From Oligoflexus sp. (GTDB lineage: Bacteria; Bdellovibrionota_B; Oligoflexia; Oligoflexales; Oligoflexaceae), in assembly GCA_030151925.1 (NCBI GenBank), contig JASLCY010000067.1:1-6929 (forward strand): a stretch of DNA of 6,929 nt. Direction: 5' to 3'. Under the pieces are notes generated by a model. It did no database searches and had not been told where the DNA came from. It was given only the letters and a program-made list of their open reading frames with translations. Positions 1-5,550 of this stretch are shown piece after piece (the first letter of the stretch is position 1; each line of letters opens with the position of its first letter). Both the position numbers and the translations under genes were made by a program.

Positions 1-179
1 TCGAAGACCAAAGACTCCTTATTGGGAAAATAATTGAACAGCGTCGCGATCGAGACGTCGGCGCGCTGGGCGATCTCGGTGGTCGTGACCTCATGGTAGC
101 CCCGTTCCATGAAAAGAACGGTCGCGATATCCGAAATCGTCTTGCGTGTTCGCCTTTTTTTGTCTTCTCGGTGCGACAT
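1..179 (-). CDS. TetR/AcrR-family transcriptional regulator, N-terminal part (runs off left edge)
   Basis: This is a partial gene; 59 codons are visible, reading from an ATG at 179 leftward. The translation begins MSHREDKKRRTRKTISDIAT and continues into a typical TetR DNA-binding domain: a basic leader, helix 1 ending at FMERGYHEVT, then the helix-turn-helix TTEIAQRADVSIATLFNYF followed by PNKESLVF. The pattern IAxxAxVSxxTLFxYFxxKE is diagnostic of the family. The ligand-binding C-terminal domain lies outside the window, so the inducer cannot be inferred. A GGAG lies 10 nt upstream of the ATG, a slightly long but acceptable Shine-Dalgarno spacing. The gene is divergent from the FAD monooxygenase at 312, the usual arrangement when a TetR protein represses its neighbour and itself. 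The family assignment is firm; the target is inferred from context. Confidence 0.93.
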   Translation of the reverse strand, partial: MSHREDKKRRTRKTISDIATVLFMERGYHEVTTTEIAQRADVSIATLFNYFPNKESLVF

Positions 180-205
180 GAGGAATTATCTCCAATTAAG
201 GCATT

Positions 206-223
206 AATATAATTCAATATAAT
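206..223. repeat. Two AT-rich direct repeats one helical turn apart
   Basis: AATATAAT occurs at 206-213 and again at 216-223, start-to-start 10 bp, separated by TC. The pair sits in the predicted leader of the TetR gene, between its -10 box and its start codon. It could be a low-complexity accident of an AT-rich intergenic region, a second protein site, or a melting/curvature element. Confidence 0.4.
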
Positions 224-231
224 ATTTTTAC

Positions 232-260
232 ATTATATCTAATTTTAGAGTCACTATAAA
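232..260 (-). promoter_or_regulatory. Predicted sigma70-type promoter of the TetR-family gene
   Basis: Read on the minus strand, TTTATA (260-255, 4 of 6 matches to TTGACA) and TATAAT (237-232, perfect) are separated by 17 bp. Transcription would start near 225, giving a leader of roughly 45 nt before the ATG at 179. The spacing and perfect -10 make this the best promoter in the gap, although AT-rich DNA produces such matches by chance. Confidence 0.5.
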
Positions 261-262
261 TA

Positions 263-288
263 TTCCGATAAGTCTTTTATAATCGGAA
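263..288. promoter_or_regulatory. Inverted repeat, candidate TetR-family operator
   Basis: TTCCGAT (263-269) and ATCGGAA (282-288) are perfect 7-bp inverted arms around a 12-bp spacer, 26 bp in all. TetR-family dimers commonly bind palindromes of about this size in the gap between the divergent genes. The right arm overlaps the TATAAT at 278-283, so a bound dimer would block the rightward promoter; it also lies a few bases upstream of the leftward -35 box. Binding by the neighbouring repressor is an inference from position and symmetry. Confidence 0.55.
278..283 (+). promoter_or_regulatory. Predicted -10 box of the FAD monooxygenase gene
   Basis: A perfect TATAAT would set a start site near 290 and a leader of about 20 nt before the ATG at 312. 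No good -35 hexamer is visible at 16-18 bp upstream (TATAAA at 255-260 is the 17-bp candidate, 3 of 6). The hexamer is embedded in the inverted repeat described for 263-288. Confidence 0.45.
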
Positions 289-311
289 CAGCCCTCTCTT
301 AGGAGCATACT

Positions 312-1433
312 ATGACAATCCAAGTCACAATCATAGGCGGAGGCATCGGCGGCCTCGTCCTCGCACGCACTCTTCATGTCAATGGGATAAAGGCCTCGGT
401 CTACGAAGCCGAAACTTCGCCCAACGCTCGCTCCCAGGGCGGCATGCTTGATATCCACGATACCACCGGACAGCCTGCGCTCAAGGCCTGCGGGCTCTAT
501 GGCGAGTTCCTGAAGATTATCCATACCGGCGGGCAGGCCTCCCGCATCCTGGACAAGGACGGCAAAGTCCTGATGGAAGAACCAGACGACGGCGGCCACG
601 CCCGGCCCGAGGTTCCTCGCGGAGAGCTGCGCAGGATCCTCATCGAATCGCTGCCCGAAGGTACGATTCACTGGGGCCACAAGGTCTCGTCAGTCGAACC
701 CATGGGCGGAGCTCGCCACCGCGTTCATTTCACCAATGGAGTTTCGATTGAATCCCGGATCCTGATTGGAGCTGATGGCGCCTGGTCAAAGATCAGGCCT
801 CTGGTCTCCGACCAAAAACCAGTCTACACAGGAACGACTTTTGTCGAGACTTACCTCAGGGATGCCGACGACAAACACCAGCTCAGCGCGAAGGTCGTCG
901 GCCCTGGTTCGCTTTATGTGCTTTCACCCGGCAAGGGAATCGTCGCCCACCGTGAACCGAATGCGGTCCTCCATACGTATGTCGTGCTGCAAAGAGATCT
1001 GGAATGGTTCGAGGCCGTGGATTTCTCGGAAAACGAACGGGCCTCGGAATATGTTGCCAACGAGTTCTCTGATTGGTCGCCCGAACTGCGTTCGCTGGTC
1101 TTGGATTCGGATTCGGGTTTCATCAAAAGACCGATCTACGCGCTCCCTCCCGACCACAGATGGAAACGCACGCCAGGAGTCACCCTTTTAGGCGATGCAG
1201 CGCATCTAGCCGCACCGGCAGGCGATGGAGCCAATCTCGCAATGTTCGACGGAGCAGAGCTAGGCCGATTCCTCTCGGAGAATCGGCACGATCCTGAAAA
1301 AGCCCTGAGAGACTATGAAAATGAGCTCTTCGTTCGAAGCGCTGCGGCCGCGAAGGATTCTCTGGATTTCAACGCTATGTGGCTCAACGAAGAGGCTCCT
1401 CGGTCCTTCCTGGCTTTCATGTCCGGCGACTGA
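312..1433 (+). CDS. FAD-dependent monooxygenase, TetX/PHBH-type (group A flavoprotein hydroxylase)
   Basis: The 373-residue product is a cytosolic flavoprotein expected to use NAD(P)H and O2 to hydroxylate a small, probably aromatic or polyketide-like substrate. All three family signatures are visible: the Rossmann motif GGGIGG (residues 9-14), followed by a glutamate after strand 2 (VYEAE); the DG motif GADGAWSKIRP (153-163); and the GD motif LLGDAAHLAAPAGDGANLA (292-310). The segment GGMLDIH (43-49) and RGELRRIL (103-110) correspond to the GGTLDLH and RNDLR segments of tetracycline-inactivating TetX. Compared with TetX, the stretch after GDAAHL is one residue shorter (APAGDG in place of PPFAGQG), as I recall for many chromosomal TetX-like enzymes. 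Length is close to TetX (about 388). AGGAG at 301-305, 6 nt before the ATG, supports the start. It is divergent from a TetR-type gene, which suggests induction by the substrate or a related compound. The substrate is unknown; tetracycline activity should not be assumed. Confidence 0.9.
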   Translation: MTIQVTIIGGGIGGLVLARTLHVNGIKASVYEAETSPNARSQGGMLDIHDTTGQPALKACGLYGEFLKIIHTGGQASRILDKDGKVLMEEPDDGGHARPEVPRGELRRILIESLPEGTIHWGHKVSSVEPMGGARHRVHFTNGVSIESRILIGADGAWSKIRPLVSDQKPVYTGTTFVETYLRDADDKHQLSAKVVGPGSLYVLSPGKGIVAHREPNAVLHTYVVLQRDLEWFEAVDFSENERASEYVANEFSDWSPELRSLVLDSDSGFIKRPIYALPPDHRWKRTPGVTLLGDAAHLAAPAGDGANLAMFDGAELGRFLSENRHDPEKALRDYENELFVRSAAAAKDSLDFNAMWLNEEAPRSFLAFMSGD

Positions 1434-1450
1434 GCAAAGCTCCAAAGAAT

Positions 1451-1478
1451 AAAAAAAGGCGAGGCCCGAGGCCTCGCC
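1451..1478 (-). terminator. Intrinsic terminator of the lipoprotein gene
   Basis: GGCGAGGCC (1458-1466) and GGCCTCGCC (1470-1478) form a perfect 9-bp GC-rich stem with a 3-nt loop. On the minus strand it is followed by seven T residues (1457-1451), the canonical form, and it begins 23 nt after the stop codon of the lipoprotein gene. On the plus strand the hairpin is not followed by a T run, so it is a poor terminator for the convergent monooxygenase gene. Confidence 0.9.
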
Positions 1479-1501
1479 CGCTCATAGGAAAAAGCTAAGG
1501 A

Positions 1502-3100
1502 TTAACGGAATTCCACGCGGTAGTTCGCGTCGCCGATCTGATAGTAGAAGGCGAAGGCCGAGGCGTCGGCTGGAGCCAATTGTTTGTCCGCGTCGAAGGT
1601 TGCGACCAGCTTGCCGTTGTCTTCGGTATAGTCCAGCGAAGCCATCATCTCTTGTTGGTCCGAAGAACGGGTGACCGAGGCATTGGCTTCCTTGATCAGC
1701 TTCTTGATGCCCGAGAGATCGGTCTCCACCACGTATGCCGTGCCGTTCCACTTGGCGAGTTGGACCTCGATGCCCGAGACCTTGCCCGCAGTCGTGATGA
1801 ACTTAACCAGAGGCATGTAGATGATAGGTTTGCTGTCGACGACGGGCCACGCGAGGTCGAGGTCGAAGCGCGCGAGTTCGGTGCCGTCGTAGGTCAGCTT
1901 CCAGAGGCCTTCGGGCGAAGGATTCACGAGGCGGCCGAAGTTCAGCATGAACTCATGGGTGCCGTCTTCACGAGCGTAGAAGGTATCGCCGAGGCAGATG
2001 CGGTTGTCGCCCTGGTGATCCTGGCGAAGGTTGGTGTTCTGGAAGGTGGAGACGGTGCTGGTGCCGGTCGCGTTGCCTTGGTTATCGAAGCTGCCGATGT
2101 CGACGGGTGAGGGCGGAGTGAACTTCACCGCCTTCGCTGAAGCGCCGCAGACATCATCATAAGCGAACGGAGTGTCGACGCCATCGGTGCTGCCGACGTA
2201 GAAACCCGTGCCATCGAAATAGTAGCTCGCCGGATCCGACGCTTTATCGGTCGCATCAGCCTTGCCGGCTTTATCCTGCCAGACGAAGAACGAGCTCGCG
2301 CGCCAGCCGGTGTTCATATAACGGTTCTTGATCGAACGCAGGGCCTTGCTCGAACTCGCGAGGCTTTCCTGGGCCGCGGTGGAGATGCTCAAGGCATCGC
2401 CCGCCGCCAGCTGGGAAGTCGCATCATCACCTTCGCCGGCCGAGATCGAGCCGAACGAAAGGTTGCCTTTGATCGCCTGGGTATCGATCGCGCTGAGGTT
2501 CGCGCCGCTCGCGGTAGGCATACCGATGAAGCGGAAGCTGTTCGCCTCGGCGACCTTGTCGCCCGACTTGTCGTAAGCGACGAGCAGGGTCACCGTACCG
2601 AGCTTTTTCTGTTTGTCGAGCTCGCCTTGGAAAGCCGCCTTGAGCTCATCGTCGGTGGCCGTAGACATGAATTGCTTCACTTCATCGACCGAGACGCCGA
2701 CGACGCGCGAGACGGCAGCCGGGAATGCGTTCGCATCGCGCTGAGCCGCAGGCAAGGCGAGCTGCGCGTTCACGTAATCGACGTCCGCCAGGGACTTATC
2801 GATATTGAGCGAGAAGTTGCCGTCCGCGTCGACGTCGATCACCTGCGGATCGCCGCTTGATTCGCCGCCGACCAGTTTAAAGGCGAGCACGCCGCGCGTG
2901 GTATCCGTGAGGCCGAGCGGAAGCGCGAGTTTACCTGTGAGGGCGACGACGCTCGCGTCCGAAGCGACCACGCCTGGAGTCGAAGACGTCACGCCCGCAG
3001 TGGATTTATCTTTGCTTTTTTTACCGCAAGCTGAGGCATCGAGGAGAAGGGCGATCGCGAGGGACATGCTTACGAGCGGGAAAGAATTGTTCATTTTCAT
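1502..3100 (-). CDS. Predicted lipoprotein of unknown function
   Basis: I do not recognise a family. The chosen start, ATG at 3100, gives 532 residues. The N-terminus is a lipoprotein-like signal: MKMN, a hydrophobic core SMSLAIALLL, then DASAC with Cys25 as the likely lipidated residue (the -3 position is Ala, weaker than the usual Leu). A charged, Ser/Thr-rich linker (GKKSKDKSTAG) follows. Residues about 50-105 look like a small beta domain ending in an acidic DVDADGNFSLNID turn; residues 115-170 are predicted helical; the C-terminal half is rich in aromatic and beta-type segments (ASSFFVWQD, SYYFDGTGFYVGS, FMLNFGRL, LWKLTYDGTELARFDL). Only two further cysteines, Cys318 and Cys369, occur and could form a disulphide outside the cytoplasm. 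Composition is high in Ala, Asp, Ser and Lys. An ATG at 3109 is in frame but has no usable ribosome site. It has its own terminator and probably stands alone. Envelope anchoring is inferred; the role is unknown. Confidence 0.85.
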   Translation of the reverse strand: MKMNNSFPLVSMSLAIALLLDASACGKKSKDKSTAGVTSSTPGVVASDASVVALTGKLALPLGLTDTTRGVLAFKLVGGESSGDPQVIDVDADGNFSLNIDKSLADVDYVNAQLALPAAQRDANAFPAAVSRVVGVSVDEVKQFMSTATDDELKAAFQGELDKQKKLGTVTLLVAYDKSGDKVAEANSFRFIGMPTASGANLSAIDTQAIKGNLSFGSISAGEGDDATSQLAAGDALSISTAAQESLASSSKALRSIKNRYMNTGWRASSFFVWQDKAGKADATDKASDPASYYFDGTGFYVGSTDGVDTPFAYDDVCGASAKAVKFTPPSPVDIGSFDNQGNATGTSTVSTFQNTNLRQDHQGDNRICLGDTFYAREDGTHEFMLNFGRLVNPSPEGLWKLTYDGTELARFDLDLAWPVVDSKPIIYMPLVKFITTAGKVSGIEVQLAKWNGTAYVVETDLSGIKKLIKEANASVTRSSDQQEMMASLDYTEDNGKLVATFDADKQLAPADASAFAFYYQIGDANYRVEFR

Positions 3101-3108
3101 GTGGCGCA

Positions 3109-3112
3109 TCCT
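3109..3112 (-). promoter_or_regulatory. Shine-Dalgarno that selects the lipoprotein start at 3100
   Basis: On the minus strand AGGA lies 8 nt before the ATG at 3100. It overlaps the alternative in-frame ATG at 3109, so the upstream codon would be left without a ribosome site. This favours the shorter, 532-residue product. The AT-rich tract at about 3167-3191 upstream is the likely promoter zone, but I see no convincing -35/-10 pair there. Confidence 0.5.
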
Positions 3113-3201
3113 AAGATGATGATTGTGCTGAAATCAGCCGATGCCACATCTTCGACCGCGCCGCGGAATAAATTAATAACTTTGAAATCAAGAGAATTGG
3201 C

Positions 3202-3237
3202 CGGCCTTAAATCCTCGAGAAGAGGAGGGAAAGGCCG
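3202..3237. repeat. Interrupted hairpin between folD and the lipoprotein gene
   Basis: CGGCCTT (3202-3208) pairs with AAGGCCG (3231-3237), and inside it TCCTC (3212-3216) pairs with GAGGA (3222-3226) around a GAGAA loop; the two stems are separated by an AAA/GGGA internal loop. It begins about 25 nt after the folD stop. Neither strand has a T run in the right place directly after it, so it is not a standard intrinsic terminator. It could be a weak or Rho-assisted terminator, an mRNA 3'-end stabiliser for folD, or chance. Confidence 0.45.
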
Positions 3238-3261
3238 AATAAAAAGACGGTAAGTAAGTTT

Positions 3262-4140
3262 TCAGAGTTGCGCGGACCCCGTGAAGACGCCGTTCTTCTT
3301 CTCAAAGGCCTCTAAACAGTTCATTAACAGGTAGGCGATCGTCATCGGCCCGACGCCGCCCGGCACCGGCGTGATCCAGGCCGCCACCTGCTTCACCTCA
3401 TCGAAATCAACGTCGCCGCAAAGCTTGTTATCCGCTTCACGGTGCATGCCGACGTCGATCACCACGGCCCCCGGCTTCACCCAGGAACCCTTCACCAGAC
3501 GCCGAGCGCCCGCGGCGGCGACGAGCACGTCCGCCTCGCGGCAGATCTTCGCCGGCTCGACGGTCTGCGAGTTGATCGAAGTCACGGTCGCCCCTTTGTG
3601 CCCGAGCAGGCTCGCCAGCGGCGCGCCGACCAGCACGCTCCGGCCGATCACCACCGCACGCGCGCCGCGGAGATCGGCGCCCGTCGTACGAATAAGCTCC
3701 ATGACGCCCGAGGGCGTGCAGGGGATCATGCCGCGGCGTTTCCAGGGAATAAGCCCCTGATTGAAGGGCGTAAGGCCGTCCACGTCCTTGGCCGGCGAGA
3801 TCAGGTCGATCGCGGCCTGGCTGTCGAGGTGCTTCGGCAGCGGCAACTGCAGGAGTATGCCGTCGACCGAAGGATCGTTATTGAGTTTGATGAGTTCCGA
3901 TGCGAGTTGATCTTGGGTGACGTCAGCGGAGAGATGGAGGGACTTGCTGTCGATGCCGACCTGCGCGCAGGCCTTCTTCTTGTGCCCGACGTAGATCTCG
4001 CTGGCCGGATCGTTGCCGACGAGGATCACGGCGAGGCAGGGTTTCCTCAGGCCGCGCTCGAGGTGAGCGTCGATCCTGTGCCGGATCGTTTCCTTCAACG
4101 TGCGGGCTATGGCTGTTCCATCGATCAATCGCGCTGTCAT
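3262..4140 (-). CDS. folD: Bifunctional methylenetetrahydrofolate dehydrogenase / methenyltetrahydrofolate cyclohydrolase
   Basis: FolD interconverts 5,10-methylene-, 5,10-methenyl- and 10-formyl-tetrahydrofolate in the cytosol with NADP+ (or NAD+), supplying one-carbon units for purines and formyl-methionine. At 292 residues it matches the usual length (about 285-300). Conserved landmarks appear at their expected positions: SEIYVGHKKK with Tyr50 and Lys54, ILLQLPLP with Gln98, and KDVDGLTP with Asp121, the catalytic positions known from E. coli FolD. The nucleotide-binding half carries VIGRSVLVGAP (164-174), VLVAAAG (205-211), VIDVG (227-231) and the C-terminal signature TPVPGGVGPMT (257-267). 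The ATG at 4140 is preceded by GAGGTGA, a 7-nt match to the anti-Shine-Dalgarno sequence. It has its own predicted promoter at 4170-4198 and no folate-related neighbours. Nothing appears broken. The assignment is secure. Confidence 0.98.
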   Translation of the reverse strand: MTARLIDGTAIARTLKETIRHRIDAHLERGLRKPCLAVILVGNDPASEIYVGHKKKACAQVGIDSKSLHLSADVTQDQLASELIKLNNDPSVDGILLQLPLPKHLDSQAAIDLISPAKDVDGLTPFNQGLIPWKRRGMIPCTPSGVMELIRTTGADLRGARAVVIGRSVLVGAPLASLLGHKGATVTSINSQTVEPAKICREADVLVAAAGARRLVKGSWVKPGAVVIDVGMHREADNKLCGDVDFDEVKQVAAWITPVPGGVGPMTIAYLLMNCLEAFEKKNGVFTGSAQL

Positions 4141-4169
4141 GGGCTCACCTCGTTGATTGTGGTGGCCGC

Positions 4170-4198
4170 ACTATAAAACAGCGCCGGGAAAACGACAA
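4170..4198 (-). promoter_or_regulatory. Predicted sigma70-type folD promoter
   Basis: On the minus strand TTGTCG (4198-4193, 4 of 6) and TATAGT (4175-4170, 5 of 6) are exactly 17 bp apart. Transcription would begin near 4163, leaving a leader of about 22 nt before the folD ATG. It lies after the palindrome that probably ends the upstream gene, which fits independent transcription of folD. Confidence 0.6.
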
Positions 4199-4211
4199 GC
4201 CAAGTCCCGCT

Positions 4212-4233
4212 AAAATCGAGGCCGCGGCCTCGA
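4212..4233 (-). terminator. Palindrome with short T tract, probable terminator of the FAD oxidoreductase gene
   Basis: TCGAGGCCGCGGCCTCGA (4216-4233) is a perfect 18-bp palindrome able to form a 7-bp stem with a CGCG loop. It begins 3 nt after the stop codon of the minus-strand gene and is followed by TTTT (4215-4212). The hairpin is strong but the T tract is short, so termination may be incomplete. Being a full palindrome, it could also be a protein-binding site. Confidence 0.6.
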
Positions 4234-4236
4234 GCC

Positions 4237-5484
4237 TTACTTGAGCAAGGCTTCGCAGGCATCTTGCACAGATGCCCTGAGATTGAGGTCGCCGCTCGCC
4301 TCGGCGCCGATGGAGTCGCCGGCGAATCCGAGATGCGGCTTCTGCACGTGAGCCGCATCGATTTTTTCGAACCACTTGTACTCCGGAGGGTGGATCGCAT
4401 GCGTCCAACCCACCGATAAGAGGGCGAGTTGTTCATTCCCCTCGGGGCCCATATCGGGATACATCGTCGCGAGCTTCTTGCGCGCGCGCTTCAATCTTTT
4501 CACCGCCTTGACCACGGCCGGCGCCTGCACCGTGAGCTCGTAGTTGATCGGCGTCTGGAAGCAGATCTGGCCTTTGAGATGCAGGACCTGGGCGTCTTCG
4601 GCCGTGATGAAGAGCACGTCCGGGAGCCCTTCGAACGCGTTCAGCTCGGAGAGCATCACGAGGCTCACCGGCTTCGTTTTGCTCGCAATGTTGAGCAAGC
4701 GCGAGGGCCAGTAGTCCTTCGGCAGCCAGAGCGAGGCTTCCCACGGGCTTTGCGCCACGAGCAGCCTCGATCCTTGGAAGGTGCCCTGGGTGCTCATGAC
4801 CGTCCAGGTCTTATCCTCGTATTTCGCGGTCATGATCTGCGCCCTGGTCTGCACCCTCAGGCGGTTATCGGCCCGAAGCTGGGCGATCAGGGGATCGAAG
4901 AGCAGGTCCCAACGCCCGGTCCAAAGGCCTTTTCTCGCGTCCTTGAAGCCGGCCTGCAGAGGTCGCAGGCTGCTGCCGGCCAGCTCCGGCACGCCCCAGT
5001 AATGCGCGAGCTGCTCGAGGGGCACGAGGGCCGCGCTCTTTTTATCGCCCTTCCACGCATGGTTGATGGGATCCTCGATCGGCGTTTCGCTGCCCAGGAG
5101 TTCTTCGACGAGCCCCCAGTCCTTGGTCGCCGCGCTGCCGGCGATCGCACGCGCCATCTCGGAGGTTGTAATCTTATCGAAGTCCAGCGTCTGAACTTTT
5201 TGCCCCGTCATTACGCCAACTGATTGCAACCGTCGAACAGACTCAGTCGGCGTACCATCACCCAAAGTCGACATGATAAAATCATAGAGCTCGGACGACG
5301 CGGACTGAAGACCGCACGACCGCGATCCTTCGGCCTCCAGACTCGAACGCATCCGTCCGCCGTGCCAGGGTTCGCGTTCAAGCAGAGTAAAGGTCCACTC
5401 GGGGCGCTCACGACTCAGAATTCGCAAGGCCAAGAGTCCGGCAACGCCAGATCCAGTAATAATGACATCGCTTGAATCCACCAT
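4237..5484 (-). CDS. FAD-dependent amine-oxidase-like oxidoreductase
   Basis: With the ATG at 5484 the product has 415 residues. It starts with a dinucleotide-binding motif, VIITGSGVAGLLAL (GxGxxG at 11-16), then an acidic residue at the end of strand 2 (LLEREPW, Glu36) and the GGRM motif (42-45), the arrangement of the amine oxidase / protoporphyrinogen oxidase / renalase superfamily. The C-terminus has the matching FAD motif HLGFAGDSIGAE (384-395, Gly389-Asp390) followed by a helix that closes the FAD site. A WTHAIHPPEYKWFEKID segment just before it resembles the WxxAxPxY element of that superfamily. No signal peptide or membrane segment is seen, so it is likely cytosolic. The middle of the protein, where substrate is bound, gives me no substrate. 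A TTG in frame at 5499 is the longer alternative start but has no better ribosome site. The gene diverges from the ABC exporter at 5551, with 66 bp between the starts. The superfamily is confident; the reaction is unknown. Confidence 0.85.
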   Translation of the reverse strand: MVDSSDVIITGSGVAGLLALRILSRERPEWTFTLLEREPWHGGRMRSSLEAEGSRSCGLQSASSELYDFIMSTLGDGTPTESVRRLQSVGVMTGQKVQTLDFDKITTSEMARAIAGSAATKDWGLVEELLGSETPIEDPINHAWKGDKKSAALVPLEQLAHYWGVPELAGSSLRPLQAGFKDARKGLWTGRWDLLFDPLIAQLRADNRLRVQTRAQIMTAKYEDKTWTVMSTQGTFQGSRLLVAQSPWEASLWLPKDYWPSRLLNIASKTKPVSLVMLSELNAFEGLPDVLFITAEDAQVLHLKGQICFQTPINYELTVQAPAVVKAVKRLKRARKKLATMYPDMGPEGNEQLALLSVGWTHAIHPPEYKWFEKIDAAHVQKPHLGFAGDSIGAEASGDLNLRASVQDACEALLK

Positions 5485-5489
5485 GTTTT

Positions 5490-5495
5490 TCCTTT
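5490..5495 (-). promoter_or_regulatory. Shine-Dalgarno that selects the ATG at 5484
   Basis: On the minus strand AAAGGA is followed by AAAAC and the ATG at 5484, an ideal spacing. The site lies downstream of the in-frame TTG at 5499, so the ATG is preferred and the product loses five residues relative to the longest frame. Confidence 0.6.
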
Positions 5496-5522
5496 CCAAA
5501 AGATCTGAAGCCCACGTACAAT
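5493..5522 (+). promoter_or_regulatory. Weak candidate promoter of the ABC exporter operon
   Basis: TTTCCA (5493-5498, 4 of 6) and TACAAT (5517-5522, 5 of 6) are 18 bp apart in the 66-bp divergent gap, giving a start near 5529. The gap is short enough that this promoter would overlap the leader of the oppositely oriented flavoprotein gene. I found no comparably good leftward promoter in the gap. Confidence 0.35.
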
Positions 5523-5550
5523 CCGCGTTTTACCTACTTGGGGGGTCGCG

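Noticed and set aside
228..680. 150-codon open frame on the minus strand across the monooxygenase start
   Set aside because: It runs antisense to a clear FAD monooxygenase and through the AT-rich promoter region. The translation shows no recognisable domain.
1451..1478. The same hairpin as a terminator for the monooxygenase gene (plus strand)
   Set aside because: On the plus strand the stem is preceded by an A run but followed by CGCTCATAGG, so there is no T tract; it is canonical only for the minus strand.
3442..4176. 244-codon plus-strand frame opposite folD, and a 264-codon plus-strand frame (4429-5223) opposite the FAD oxidoreductase
   Set aside because: Both are His/Arg/Asp-rich antisense shadows of confidently assigned genes.
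5485..5499. TTG at 5499 as start of the FAD oxidoreductase
   Set aside because: The ATG at 5484 has an AAAGGA at ideal distance and gives the usual short lead into the GxGxxG motif; the TTG adds only five residues and has no better ribosome site.
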